DNA of 64,000 nt from contig NZ_BSDC01000002.1 of the NCBI RefSeq assembly GCF_030268045.1, positions 248,001-312,000 of the forward strand, given 5' to 3'. A model generated the notes under the pieces. That model made no database searches, was not told the origin of the DNA, and saw only the letters and a program-made list of their open reading frames with translations. Shown here piece by piece: positions 7,840 to 16,049 of this stretch. The translations under genes and the position numbers were made by a program. The stretch is from Geothrix edaphica. GTDB lineage: Bacteria; Acidobacteriota; Holophagae; Holophagales; Holophagaceae. The stretch's first letter is position 1. Every line of letters starts with the position of its first letter.

Positions 7840-7889
7840 GGCATCGCCTCCGGCGATACGCAAGGCCTCTCTACCGAAGGGATCGGTGC
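7840..7889. repeat. Spacer between the two efp tails, with ATCGCC/GGCGAT hairpin
   Basis: The 50-bp spacer contains GGCATCGCCTCCGGCGATAC, a hairpin ATCGCC-tcc-GGCGAT followed by ACGCAAGGC. The spacer behind the NFACT gene contains GGTATCGCCAGGGGCGATAC followed by ACGCGAGAC. The same core hairpin occurs after the Crp/Fnr gene. Confidence 0.7.
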
Positions 7890-8456
7890 CTACTTCACTC
7901 GCTCCATGAACGTGCGGTCCACCGTGTTCACTCGGATCTTTTGCCCCGCTTCCATGTAGGGCGGCACGCCCACGGTGATGCCGTTGTCCAGCTTGGCGGG
8001 CTTGTACGAGCCCGTGGCGTTGGCGTTCTTCATGACCGGGTCGGTCTCCACGATCTCCAGCACCACGCTGGGGGGCAGGGTGGCGCCCATGGCCTGGCCC
8101 TCGTAGAACTCGATCTCCACCTGCATGTTGGGCTCGAGGAAGACCATATCGTCGCCGAGGATGTCCTTGCTGACCTCGAGCTGCTCATAGGTCTCGTTGT
8201 TCATGAAGACGAGGTGGTTGCCGTCATCGTAGAGGTATTCCAGCATGTGCTGCTCGAGGCTGGCCTTGTCCACCTTGTCGGAGCTGCCGAAGCGGTTCTC
8301 CCGGTTGATGCCGTCCTTGAGGCGCTTCATCTTCACCTGGACCCGGGCCGGCAGGTTGCCGGGGGTCTGGTGCTCGACGCTGATGACGCGGCAGAGCTCG
8401 TTCTCGAAGTTGACGATCATCCCGGCGCGGACCTGAGTGGCGAGGATCAGAGGCAT
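7890..8456 (-). CDS. efp: Elongation factor P
   Basis: EF-P binds between the P and E sites of stalled ribosomes and relieves arrest at proline runs. The 188-residue length and three beta-barrel domains are standard, ending in the KIRVNTVDRTFMERVK tail. The domain I tip loop that carries a modified lysine or arginine in known EF-Ps reads TPGNLPA here, with Asn34 at the usual position. It must therefore work unmodified or by another chemistry. The ATG at 8456 follows GGGAGCTTCCC. The last 16 codons are duplicated downstream. Confidence 0.95.
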   Translation of the reverse strand: MPLILATQVRAGMIVNFENELCRVISVEHQTPGNLPARVQVKMKRLKDGINRENRFGSSDKVDKASLEQHMLEYLYDDGNHLVFMNNETYEQLEVSKDILGDDMVFLEPNMQVEIEFYEGQAMGATLPPSVVLEIVETDPVMKNANATGSYKPAKLDNGITVGVPPYMEAGQKIRVNTVDRTFMERVK

Positions 8457-8484
8457 GGGAAGCTCCCGAGGGAATGAGGACTGG

Positions 8485-8522
8485 CTGGAAGAAGAAAAGG
8501 CCCCGATCACGATCAGGGCCTT
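8485..8522 (-). terminator. Rho-independent terminator of tRNA-Val
   Basis: On the minus strand AAGGCCC and GGGCCTT form a 7-bp stem around a 12-base loop, followed by TTCTTCTTCC. It begins 10 bp past the tRNA 3' end and separates the tRNA from efp. Confidence 0.8.
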
Positions 8523-8531
8523 AGCTTGGAG

Positions 8532-8606
8532 TGGTGGGCGTACCAGGATTCGAACCTGGGACTTCTACCGTGTGAAGGTAGCACTCTACCGCTGAGTTAT
8601 ACGCCC
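8532..8606 (-). tRNA. tRNA-Val (anticodon CAC)
   Basis: The 75 bases fold as a complete tRNA: acceptor GGGCGTA pairs with TACGCCC, the D arm contains AGCGGTA, the anticodon arm is CTACC-TTCACAC-GGTAG, and the T arm is CCAGG-TTCGAAT-CCTGG. The seven-base anticodon loop gives CAC, reading the valine codon GUG. The 3' CCA is encoded. Confidence 0.95.
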
Positions 8607-8616
8607 GCGGTCGACC

Positions 8617-8645
8617 AGAATACCCCAGGATCCATCCGTTTCCAA
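8617..8645 (-). promoter_or_regulatory. Promoter of tRNA-Val
   Basis: TTGGAA (minus 35) and TATTCT (minus 10) are separated by 17 bp and place the transcription start just ahead of the tRNA 5' end at 8606. Confidence 0.55.
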
Positions 8646-8652
8646 GCCCAGA

Positions 8653-9867
8653 TCAGCGGGCGGCCACCATCCGCAGGGCCCGGGCGAACCGGGGGGCCTC
8701 ATCGGCCCGCAGCCCGCAGAGGCCCACCCGCAGCCCTTCCGGCAGGGGCACGGTGAACACGCCTTCGGCCTTCAGCCCCGCGCAAGCGGCCTCCGGATCG
8801 GCCGCGGGCGCCGTCACGAAGAACCCGCCCTGCCAGTGGAGCGCCGCCATGCCCTCGGCCTCCAGGGCCGTGTCGAGGGCCAGGGCGCGGGCCGAGAGCA
8901 CCTCGGACCAGTGGCGGTGCTCAGCCGCCAGCCGCGCCTGCGCCTTGCCATCCTGCGCCAGGCGCAGCAGGAGGGCCTGGGGCGCCCGGGCGCAGTTGGA
9001 CCAGGTCCCCCGGCAGGATTGCGTCAGCGCCGCCTGCAGCGCCGGATCCCCGCACCAGGGGAAGGCGAGGGCTCCGCCGCGGGCCCCGTAGAGGGTCAGG
9101 GACTTGGACAGGGACATGGAGGCCCCCACCAGCACCCGGCCCTCGGTGCCCAGGGCCCCGTAGTCCTTCAGGGCCGCGGCCACCGCCTCCGGCTCCCGCG
9201 TGTAGTCCAGGTAGGCCAGGTCCAGCAGCAGGGTGACGGGCCCCAGAGCCGCCGCCTCCCGTAGCAGGCCGGCCAGCGTCGCGCGATCCGCCGCCGAGAG
9301 GCTGCGTCCCGAGGGGTTGTGGCAGGGATCGTTGAGCCAGAGCATCACCCGGCCCTGCGCCTGCATCAGAGCCCGCAGCGCCGCGTCCCAGGCCGCCGCG
9401 TCCAGGGCCTGGCCCGCGGCGGGCCAGGGCGCCGTCGCCAGCTCCATGCCGTTTTCCGCCGCCATGGTGGCGTAGGGTCCCCAGAACGGCGCGGTGGTGA
9501 GCAGGGTCTGGCCCGGCTCCAGGAAGTTCCGCAGGGACAGGGACAGGGCCCCGCTGCCTCCGGGCGTGGCGCAGGCGGTGCCCGCGTGGTCGAGCAAGGG
9601 CCAATGCCGCTGCACCAGGGCCTTCAGGAAGGCGGGATCCCCGGCGATGGGCGCGTAGGGGGCCACGTCCATGGCGCCCAGTCCGCGCCAGAGCTCCATC
9701 ACCGTATCGAGCACCACCAGCTGGCCGGCCTCGTCCAGCAGCGCGCCGACGGTGGCATTGAGGATCGATTCCCCGGCGGCCCGGCGGCCCTGGGCCTCCG
9801 CGTTCAGGGCGAAGATCGGATCGTCCGCCGGGAAGGCGCGGCGGGTGGGGATGAGCTGATCGGTCAT
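8653..9867 (-). CDS. Class I/II PLP-dependent aminotransferase (aspartate/aromatic type)
   Basis: The 404-residue protein transfers amino groups using pyridoxal phosphate. Seen are the aspartate/aromatic-aminotransferase motif NDPCHNPSGRSLS, the substrate/cofactor segment DLAYLDYT, and the lysine region ASMSLSKSLTLYGARGGAL whose Lys in SLSKS is the likely Schiff-base residue. The CHNPSG signature is typical of the AspC/TyrB branch. The ATG at 9867 is chosen because the upstream extension is arginine-rich shadow coding. Its start lies only 22 bp from the divergent exporter gene. Substrate cannot be fixed. Confidence 0.85.
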   Translation of the reverse strand: MTDQLIPTRRAFPADDPIFALNAEAQGRRAAGESILNATVGALLDEAGQLVVLDTVMELWRGLGAMDVAPYAPIAGDPAFLKALVQRHWPLLDHAGTACATPGGSGALSLSLRNFLEPGQTLLTTAPFWGPYATMAAENGMELATAPWPAAGQALDAAAWDAALRALMQAQGRVMLWLNDPCHNPSGRSLSAADRATLAGLLREAAALGPVTLLLDLAYLDYTREPEAVAAALKDYGALGTEGRVLVGASMSLSKSLTLYGARGGALAFPWCGDPALQAALTQSCRGTWSNCARAPQALLLRLAQDGKAQARLAAEHRHWSEVLSARALALDTALEAEGMAALHWQGGFFVTAPAADPEAACAGLKAEGVFTVPLPEGLRVGLCGLRADEAPRFARALRMVAAR

Positions 9868-9889
9868 CACCCCAGGGTACCCTGAAGCC

Positions 9890-10855
9890 ATGAGCCCGTC
9901 CGCGCCCCGGTCCGCCCCCGCCCTCCTGCTCCTCGGCGCCCTGCTGGCCCTGGCGCCCTTCACCCCCGCCGCGGCGGCCCTGGTGGGCGGCGCGACCCTC
10001 GCCCTCACGGTGGGGAATCCCCGGCTCGCCCTCACCCGCACCTGGACCCATCGCCTGCTGCCCCTGGCTGTCGTGGGCCTCGGGGCGGACATGAACCTGC
10101 GCGCCGTGGCCAAGGCGGGCCTGCACGGCCTCGGCTACACCGCCCTGAGCCTGGCCCTGGTCCTGGCCCTGGGGCTCTGGCTGGCGCGGCTGCTGAAGGT
10201 GGACCGCGAGGCGGGTCTGCTGATCTCCGTCGGCACGGCCATCTGCGGCGGCAGCGCCATCGCCGCCGTGGCCCCCGTGGTCCGGGCCCGGGAGCAGGCC
10301 ATCTCCGTGGCCCTGGCCACGGTGTTCCTGCTCAATGCCGCCGCGCTCGTGATCTTCCCCCCCATCGGCCACGCCGCAGCCCTGGGCCAGGAGGCCTTCG
10401 GCCTCTGGTCCGCCCTGGCCATCCACGACACCAGCTCCGTGGTGGGCGCGGGCCTGGCCTATGGCCCCCGGGCCCTGGAGGTGGCCACCACCGTGAAGCT
10501 GGCCCGGGCCCTGTGGATCGTGCCCCTCACCCTGGGCATCGGCTGGCTCGTGGCCCGGCGCGAACCCGCTGCACCCGGCGCCCCGCCCCTGAAGAAGCCC
10601 TGGTTCATCGCCGGCTTTCTGGTCATGGCCGCGCTGGTGACGTTCGTGCCAATCCTGCAGGTGCCTGGGCACTTCGTGGCCGTGGCCGCCCGCCGGGTCC
10701 TGGTGCTGACCCTCTTCCTCATCGGCGCCGGTCTCAGCCGCGAGGCCCTGCGCAACGTGGGCCTGCGGCCCTTCCTCCAGGGCCTGCTGCTGTGGCTGAT
10801 CGTGGGCTCGCTGGGCCTCGGAGCCGTGAAGCTGGGGTGGCTGACGGTGGGCTAG
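9890..10855 (+). CDS. YeiH/UPF0324-family membrane protein (putative sulfate exporter)
   Basis: The 321-residue protein has about ten hydrophobic helices and the family block ISVGTAICGGSAIAAVAPVV (near 116-135), followed by SALAIHDTSSVVGAG, both hallmarks of YeiH-like proteins. These are annotated as putative sulfate or anion exporters, but experimental support is thin. The carbonic anhydrase gene starts 20 bp after its stop in the same direction, so the two may be co-transcribed. Confidence 0.85.
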   Translation: MSPSAPRSAPALLLLGALLALAPFTPAAAALVGGATLALTVGNPRLALTRTWTHRLLPLAVVGLGADMNLRAVAKAGLHGLGYTALSLALVLALGLWLARLLKVDREAGLLISVGTAICGGSAIAAVAPVVRAREQAISVALATVFLLNAAALVIFPPIGHAAALGQEAFGLWSALAIHDTSSVVGAGLAYGPRALEVATTVKLARALWIVPLTLGIGWLVARREPAAPGAPPLKKPWFIAGFLVMAALVTFVPILQVPGHFVAVAARRVLVLTLFLIGAGLSREALRNVGLRPFLQGLLLWLIVGSLGLGAVKLGWLTVG

Positions 10856-10875
10856 ACTCAGCGTCTGGAGGTCGC

Positions 10876-11457
10876 ATGATCCGCCCCTTCCAAGGCATGG
10901 TCCCCAAGCTCGGCTCGCGCGTGTTCGTGGCGGACAGCGCGCTGGCGCTGGGCGACGTGACCCTCGGCGACGACGCCAGCATCTGGTTCAACTGCGTCCT
11001 CCGCGGCGACGTGAACTGGATCCGCATCGGCGCCCGCACCAACATCCAGGATGCCTGCTGCCTGCACGTCACCAACGGGAAGTGGCCGCTGCTCATCGAG
11101 GAGGAGGTGAGCCTCGCCCACCACGTGATGCTGCACGGCTGCACCATCCGGAAGGGCGCGCTCATCGGCATGAGCACCACCATCATGGATGGCGCCGAGA
11201 TCGGCGAGGGCTGCCTCGTGGCCGCGGGCAGCCTGGTGCGCGAGGGCTTCCAGGCCCCGCCCCACAGCCTGGTGGCCGGCTGGCCCGCCACCGTGAAGGG
11301 TCCCCTCAGCGAGCCGCAGCGCGCCCTCGTCGCCAGCGTCTGGGCCCGCTACGTGCGCTACAAGGAGGCCTACTTCGCCGATGGGTGGCCCATCGCCGAG
11401 GCGCCTGTCATCGAGGCCCCCCGGCCCGGCTTCGCCGAGGGGCATCCGTTTCCCTGA
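10876..11457 (+). CDS. Gamma-class carbonic anhydrase-like left-handed beta-helix protein
   Basis: The 193-residue protein has hexapeptide repeats of the gamma carbonic anhydrase/YrdA fold (VTLGDDASIWFNCVLRGDVN... IGARTNIQDACCLH). Histidines at CCLHVTN and in SLAHHVMLHGC sit where the zinc ligands lie in Cam and YrdA. It may interconvert CO2 and bicarbonate, but many YrdA-type proteins have no demonstrated activity. The ATG at 10876 follows GGAGGTCGC. Confidence 0.87.
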   Translation: MIRPFQGMVPKLGSRVFVADSALALGDVTLGDDASIWFNCVLRGDVNWIRIGARTNIQDACCLHVTNGKWPLLIEEEVSLAHHVMLHGCTIRKGALIGMSTTIMDGAEIGEGCLVAAGSLVREGFQAPPHSLVAGWPATVKGPLSEPQRALVASVWARYVRYKEAYFADGWPIAEAPVIEAPRPGFAEGHPFP

Positions 11458-11460
11458 AGC

Positions 11461-12186
11461 TCAGTTCTGGGGCGTGGGCGGGTTCACCACTTCCCACCCG
11501 TCCTCCGTGCGGCCCTGCACCTGCTCCTGCGTGTGGGTGATGACTTCGCCCTCGAGCTCCCGGTTCTGTCCGCCCTGCCTGACCACGGCCCGGAACTTCA
11601 CCGACCAGATGGTGACGCCGCCTTCCTGTTCCTGCCCCGGGTAGACCAGCACGGTCCCGAGCGGGCCGGAGGTGCCCCGCTGCACCGCCGGGGCCGAAGG
11701 GGTCACCGGGTTCCGGAGGGCGAGGATGGCGGGATCCGCGGCGAGGGCCCGGATGACCGCCTCCTGGGGGGGGACCTGCCCCGGGGCCTTCGCCTGGAGC
11801 GCCAGGACCTCCGCTTCGGCCCGGCGCCGGGCCGCATCCAGGTTGGCCTGGACGGCGACCTCCCGGGCCCGTTCCCGCTGGACCAGCAGGGCCGGGATGG
11901 CGATGGCGCTCGCGATCCCCACGAAGGGCAGCATGAGCAGGGGGAGCACGAGGCCGATGATGCCCGTGACCAGGCCCGTGGCGGGCACGGGCGCATAGCT
12001 CTGGGGGTCCGCCTTGGCCAGGCGCTTGGCCTTGGCCTGCTGCACCAGGGCCACGATGCCGAGGATGATGGCCACGGGGATGCCCGCGCAGGTGAGTGCG
12101 AAGACGATGGCCAGGATGCCGCACACCTTGGCGGCCTTGGCGCCCGGGGCGGGAACGGGGACGGGCGTCGGGAAGGCGTCGGACAT
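11461..12186 (-). CDS. Membrane protein with DUF4190-like N-terminal part
   Basis: The 241-residue protein begins with a proline-rich stretch and a hydrophobic hairpin of the DUF4190 type (KVCGILAIVFALTCAGIPVA and following). A second hydrophobic region GLVTGIIGLVLPLLMLPFVG is followed by an alanine- and arginine-rich helix and a soluble C-terminal domain. Function is unknown. The ATG at 12186 is preceded by GGAG; an ATG six bases earlier is possible. It converges on the carbonic anhydrase gene with a 3-bp gap. Confidence 0.7.
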   Translation of the reverse strand: MSDAFPTPVPVPAPGAKAAKVCGILAIVFALTCAGIPVAIILGIVALVQQAKAKRLAKADPQSYAPVPATGLVTGIIGLVLPLLMLPFVGIASAIAIPALLVQRERAREVAVQANLDAARRRAEAEVLALQAKAPGQVPPQEAVIRALAADPAILALRNPVTPSAPAVQRGTSGPLGTVLVYPGQEQEGGVTIWSVKFRAVVRQGGQNRELEGEVITHTQEQVQGRTEDGWEVVNPPTPQN

Positions 12187-12305
12187 GGGCATCTCCAATG
12201 GGGATGTCTCCAGCTTCCCAGAAGACGGGGCTTCCCAGAAGGCGGGACCTCCCCGGAAGATCGTCCCTCCCATCGGTTGACAGGCTGGGCTAGACTCTCC
12301 GGATC

Positions 12306-13385
12306 ATGTCCCCCCTGCTGATCCTCCGCGTCCACGCCGATCTGCGCCTCGGGCTGGGGCACGTGGCCCGGGCCCTCGCCGTCCAGGAGGCCTGGCGCGC
12401 CCTCGGCGGCCAGGCCTGCATCGCGGTGTCCGGCGACGACCGCGCCCGTCGGGTGGGCGGCGGCCGCCACCCCTTCCTGGACCAGGCCCTGCCCTGCGAG
12501 GCCGCCTACCTGGGCGAGGCGATCCACGCGCCCCTGCCGCCGGAGCTCCAGGCCCGCGCCACCGCGGTGCTCGTGGACCAGTGGGACACCAGCACCGAGT
12601 TCCTCCGGGCTCTGCGCCCCTTGAAGGTGGCGGTGATGGAGGACGACACCGACGCCCATGAGACGGCGGACCTGCTCTTCCAGCCCTTCCTCGAGGGCGT
12701 GCGCTGGCCGGATCACCCGCTGAAGGTGGTGGCCGGCCGCAAGGTGCGGCCCTACGAGACCACCTCCGGGGCCTGCCGCGTGGTGCGCGGCTCCAACTTC
12801 ATCGTGGTGGACAAGGCGGCCCTGGAGCTGCGCCCCAAGCGGGTGCCCCTCCAGCCCCTGGCGGTCCACAAGCTGCTCATCACCTTCGGCGGCAGCGACG
12901 GCCCGAACCTGGCCCAGAAGGCCTTCGACACCCTGGCCCGCCTCGCGGTCGAGGACCGCTGGCACGGCGCCTGCACGCTGCTGGCGCCCAACGGCATCCA
13001 GGGCGAGCCCTTCCCGGGCTGCACCGTGGTGCAGAGCCTGCCCGGCCTCACCCGGCGCATCCCGGACCATGACGCCATCTGGTGCTCCGCCGGAGTGACC
13101 CTGGCGGAGGCCCTGTGCATGGGCATCCCGGCCACGGTCTGGGGGCAGAACGACCGGCAGCACAACATCCTCGCGGATCTGGCCCTGGCCAACGGCTGCT
13201 TCGACCTGGGCGTGGGTCCCGAGGCCGACCTGCCCATCGTGCGGGAGGCCCTGGCCCAGTGGCTGGGCCCCGAGGGCCAGGACAACCGGCAGGAGCAGGT
13301 CCGCGACGGCATGGCGCTGGTGGACGGCCTGGGCGCCTCGCGCATCGCGCAGGAGCTGTGGCGGCTTGCCGAAATCCCGGCTTGA
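12306..13385 (+). CDS. PseG/SpsG-like nucleotide-sugar hydrolase or glycosyltransferase
   Basis: The 359-residue protein has the two-lobed GT-B-type layout of PseG, which removes UDP from a trideoxy sugar in pseudaminic acid synthesis. Visible marks are RVHADLRLGLGHVARALAV (G-x-GH near 16-19), LITFGGSDGPN near 193, and the donor-side CSAGVTLAEALCMGIPATVW block. No other pseudaminic acid genes are nearby, so the substrate is uncertain. Spore-coat SpsG-like activity is an alternative. Confidence 0.7.
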   Translation: MSPLLILRVHADLRLGLGHVARALAVQEAWRALGGQACIAVSGDDRARRVGGGRHPFLDQALPCEAAYLGEAIHAPLPPELQARATAVLVDQWDTSTEFLRALRPLKVAVMEDDTDAHETADLLFQPFLEGVRWPDHPLKVVAGRKVRPYETTSGACRVVRGSNFIVVDKAALELRPKRVPLQPLAVHKLLITFGGSDGPNLAQKAFDTLARLAVEDRWHGACTLLAPNGIQGEPFPGCTVVQSLPGLTRRIPDHDAIWCSAGVTLAEALCMGIPATVWGQNDRQHNILADLALANGCFDLGVGPEADLPIVREALAQWLGPEGQDNRQEQVRDGMALVDGLGASRIAQELWRLAEIPA

Positions 13386-13410
13386 CCCCCCGGCCCCTCA
13401 ACGATAAGCT
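13382..13410 (+). promoter_or_regulatory. Candidate promoter of the rplM-rpsI operon
   Basis: TTGACC at 13382-13387 is followed 17 bp later by TAAGCT (or ATAAGC, one base earlier). The leader that follows has a CCACCCC/GGGGTGG inverted repeat at 13429-13443 before the rplM ribosome-binding site, a possible autoregulatory hairpin. Confidence 0.4.
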
Positions 13411-13479
13411 TTCCCTTCTGTGGACTCGCCACCCCTGGGGTGGTGTCTCCGCAGCCCGACCGAGATCCCGGAGCAGGCC

Positions 13480-13914
13480 ATGAGCACGTACTTCCCGAAA
13501 GCCAACGATCTGAAGCGCCAGTGGTTCCTGGTGGATGCCACCGGCATTCCCGTGGGCCGCCTGAGCACCGCCGTCGCGGATGTCCTCTCCGGCAAGAACA
13601 AGCCGACCTGGACGCCCTTCCTCGACACCGGCGACCACGTCATCGTCATCAACGCCGAGAAGGCGGTGCTGACCGGCAAGAAGGGCGTGCAGAAGATGTA
13701 CCGCCGCACCACCACCCAGCCCGGCTCCATGAAGGAAGTCCGTGCGGAGGTGATGAAGACCACCTTCCCCGAGCGCATCATCGAGAGCGCGGTCAAGGGC
13801 ATGCTGCCCAAGGGCCCCCTCGGCCGGGCGATGTACCGCAAGCTCAAGGTCTATGCCGGCCCTGACCACGAGCAGGCCGCCCAGCAGCCCCAGATCCTGA
13901 CCATCCAGAAGTAG
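13480..13914 (+). CDS. rplM: 50S ribosomal protein L13
   Basis: The 144-residue protein is of standard length and carries the L13 landmarks [34 protein letters not shown] and [12 protein letters not shown]. The ATG at 13480 fits the family N terminus; the longer upstream frame is untranslated leader. It is followed 13 bp later by rpsI, the usual bacterial pair. Confidence 0.97.
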   Translation: MSTYFPKANDLKRQWFLVDATGIPVGRLSTAVADVLSGKNKPTWTPFLDTGDHVIVINAEKAVLTGKKGVQKMYRRTTTQPGSMKEVRAEVMKTTFPERIIESAVKGMLPKGPLGRAMYRKLKVYAGPDHEQAAQQPQILTIQK

Positions 13915-13927
13915 AGGCGAGGAACCC

Positions 13928-14320
13928 ATGGCCATTTCCCAGAACTACGGAACCGGTCGCCGCAAGAGCGCGGCCGCCCGCGCCTTCCTCCGTCCCGGCA
14001 CCGGCAAGATCACCGTCAACGGCCGCAGCCTCGAGAGCTACTTCCCCAATGCCGTGCTCCGCATGATGGTCCACCAGCCCCTGGTGCTGGCCGACCTCGA
14101 CGGCAAGTTCGACATGATCATCAGCGTGTGCGGCGGCGGCCCTGCCGGCCAGGCCTCGGCCATCCGCATGGGCATCTCCCGCGCCCTGCTGGGCTACAAC
14201 GAGCAGCTGAAGTCCCTCCTGCGCGGCGCCGGTCTCCTGACCCGCGACCCCCGCATGAAGGAGCGCAAGAAGCCCGGTCGCAAGGCCGCCCGTCGCCGCT
14301 TCCAGTTCAGCAAGCGCTAG
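13928..14320 (+). CDS. rpsI: 30S ribosomal protein S9
   Basis: The 130-residue protein has the S9 features [18 protein letters not shown] at the start and the basic tail [18 protein letters not shown], whose end reaches the P-site tRNA. It is co-transcribed with rplM and preceded by GAGGCGAGGAACCC. Confidence 0.97.
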   Translation: MAISQNYGTGRRKSAAARAFLRPGTGKITVNGRSLESYFPNAVLRMMVHQPLVLADLDGKFDMIISVCGGGPAGQASAIRMGISRALLGYNEQLKSLLRGAGLLTRDPRMKERKKPGRKAARRRFQFSKR

Positions 14321-14331
14321 TCTGTTTCTCT

Positions 14332-14367
14332 GGAAGGGGGATCTTCGGGTCCCCCTTCCGCTTTTCC
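14332..14367 (+). terminator. Terminator of rplM-rpsI
   Basis: GGAAGGGGG and CCCCCTTCC form a 9-bp stem around a 10-base loop, followed by GCTTTTCC. It stands 12 bp after the rpsI stop. Confidence 0.8.
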
Positions 14368-14473
14368 GGTCCGCATCAGTTCGCGGACGACTCGGGCCGA
14401 GGGATCCAACCCAACGCCTTTCATCCCACCCGCGGCGTCCTTCGACCATCGCCGCTTGACCAGGGAGGCCAGC

Positions 14474-15226
14474 ATGGCTGCCATCCAGATGAAGGAACTC
14501 CTCGAGGCCGGTGCCCACTTCGGACACCAGACCAAGCGTTGGAACCCCAAGATGAAGAAGTACATCTTCGGGGCCCGCAACAGCATCTACATCATCGACC
14601 TCCAGAAGACCCTGCGCCTCTGGAACACGGCCGCGAACTTCCTGACCAAGGCCGCCGGCGAGGGGAAGAACTTCCTCTTCGTGGCCACCAAGCCCCAGGC
14701 CCAGGAGCTCATCGCCGAGCAGGCGGCCCGCTGCGGCGCCTTCTACGTCAACAACCGCTGGCTGGGCGGCATGCTGACCAACTTCGCCACCATCAAGAAG
14801 AGCCTCGAGAAGTTCCGCGAGATCGAAGCCACCCTGGCGGATCCCGCCCGCACGGCCCTGCTCTCCAAGAAGGAGCTGCTCACGCTGAACCGCACCCGCC
14901 TGAAGCTGGAAGCCAGCTTCCACGGCATCCGCGACATGCGCTCGCTGCCCGAGGTCATCTTCGTCATCGATCCGCACCGCGAGGACATCGCCGTCACAGA
15001 GGCCAAGAAGCTCGGCATCAAGGTGGTGGGCATCGTGGACACCAACTGCGATCCCGACATGATCGACTACGTGATCCCCGCCAATGACGACGCCATCCGC
15101 TCTATCCTGCTCTTCTCCGAGCGCGTGGCCGACTCCATCCTCGAGGGCCGCCAGTCCTTCCGCGACAAGGGCGACACCGAGGACATGAAGAAGATGATGG
15201 CCGAAAAGATGGAAGTCGAGGGCTAG
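14474..15226 (+). CDS. rpsB: 30S ribosomal protein S2
   Basis: The 250-residue protein shows the S2 motifs [53 protein letters not shown] and [21 protein letters not shown]. The ATG at 14474 follows GGGAGGCCAGC. It heads the classic rpsB-tsf-pyrH order. The 150-bp leader from the rpsI terminator must hold its promoter. Confidence 0.97.
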   Translation: MAAIQMKELLEAGAHFGHQTKRWNPKMKKYIFGARNSIYIIDLQKTLRLWNTAANFLTKAAGEGKNFLFVATKPQAQELIAEQAARCGAFYVNNRWLGGMLTNFATIKKSLEKFREIEATLADPARTALLSKKELLTLNRTRLKLEASFHGIRDMRSLPEVIFVIDPHREDIAVTEAKKLGIKVVGIVDTNCDPDMIDYVIPANDDAIRSILLFSERVADSILEGRQSFRDKGDTEDMKKMMAEKMEVEG

Positions 15227-15246
15227 ACCCTCCCCCACTACCTTCG

Positions 15247-15280
15247 TCAGCCATCAGAGGGTCCGCCCGCTGATGGCTGA
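15247..15280 (+). promoter_or_regulatory. Intercistronic hairpin between rpsB and tsf
   Basis: TCAGCCATCAG and CTGATGGCTGA form a perfect 11-bp stem around a 12-base loop. No T-run follows, so it is more likely an RNA-processing or partial-attenuation structure that adjusts S2 against EF-Ts output than a full terminator. Confidence 0.55.
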
Positions 15281-15312
15281 TGGTCTGAAGCCCCTACGAT
15301 CCAGGAGATGAC

Positions 15313-15963
15313 ATGGCATTCACCGCCAATGACGTGAAGACGCTGCGCGAGAAGACCGGCCTCGGCATGATGGACTGCAAGAAGGCCCTGGAAGAGAACA
15401 ACGGCGACATGGAGCAGGCCATCGAGTGGCTCCGCAAGAAGGGCATGGCCGCCTCCGCCAAGAAGGCCGACCGCATCGCCGCCGAAGGCATCGTGGAGGC
15501 CTACATCCACCCCGGCGGCCGCGTGGGCGTGCTGGTGGAAGTGAACGCCGAGACCGACTTCGTCGCCCGCAACGAGGCCTTCCAGCGCCTGGTGAAGGAG
15601 ATCGCGATGCACATCGCGGCCGCCGATCCCGCGCCCCGCTTCGTCACCAAGGAGGAGGTCACCCAGGACTTCCTCGACACCGAGAAGCGCATCGCCATGG
15701 AGCAGGCCCTGGCCACCGGCAAGCCCGCGAACATCGTGGAGAAGATCGTCGAAGGCAAGATGAACAGCATCTTCAAGGAGGTCTGCCTCCTCGAACAGCC
15801 GTTCATCATGAACCCCGACCTCACCATCCAGCAGTACCTGTCCCAGAAGACCGCGGAGATCGGCGAGAAGCTCAGCATCCGCCGCTTCACCAAGTACGTC
15901 ATGGGCGAGGGCCTCGAGAAGCGCAGCGAGAACTTCGCCGCGGAAGTCGCCGCCGCCAAGTAG
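15313..15963 (+). CDS. tsf: Elongation factor Ts
   Basis: EF-Ts is the guanine nucleotide exchange factor for EF-Tu. The 216-residue protein has the N-terminal UBA-like domain ([19 protein letters not shown]), the core signature [13 protein letters not shown] that contacts EF-Tu, and a single compact C-terminal core. It is thus the short form, closer in length to Thermus EF-Ts than to the E. coli protein. The ATG follows CCAGGAGATGAC. Confidence 0.96.
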   Translation: MAFTANDVKTLREKTGLGMMDCKKALEENNGDMEQAIEWLRKKGMAASAKKADRIAAEGIVEAYIHPGGRVGVLVEVNAETDFVARNEAFQRLVKEIAMHIAAADPAPRFVTKEEVTQDFLDTEKRIAMEQALATGKPANIVEKIVEGKMNSIFKEVCLLEQPFIMNPDLTIQQYLSQKTAEIGEKLSIRRFTKYVMGEGLEKRSENFAAEVAAAK

Positions 15964-15974
15964 GTTTTAACCTG

Positions 15975-16013
15975 CTACAAAAAGGGCGGCCGTTCCGGCC
16001 GCCCTTTTTGTAG
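15975..16013. terminator. Bidirectional terminator after tsf
   Basis: CTACAAAAAGGGCGGCCG and its reverse complement form an almost perfect long stem with a tiny loop and a T-run on the plus strand. It separates tsf from pyrH, so pyrH probably depends on read-through or its own promoter. Confidence 0.85.
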
Positions 16014-16049
16014 GTAGGATCAGCCCATCGACCTCCGCACGGAGAATCC

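Noticed and set aside
7777-7959. Plus-strand 60-codon frame across the efp tails
   Set aside because: It simply reads the reverse complement of the duplicated efp ends and has no ribosome-binding site.
12202-12260. Short repeated CTTCCCAGAAG units upstream of the DUF4190-like gene
   Set aside because: Two or three imperfect copies only; not enough to call a repeat array or CRISPR.
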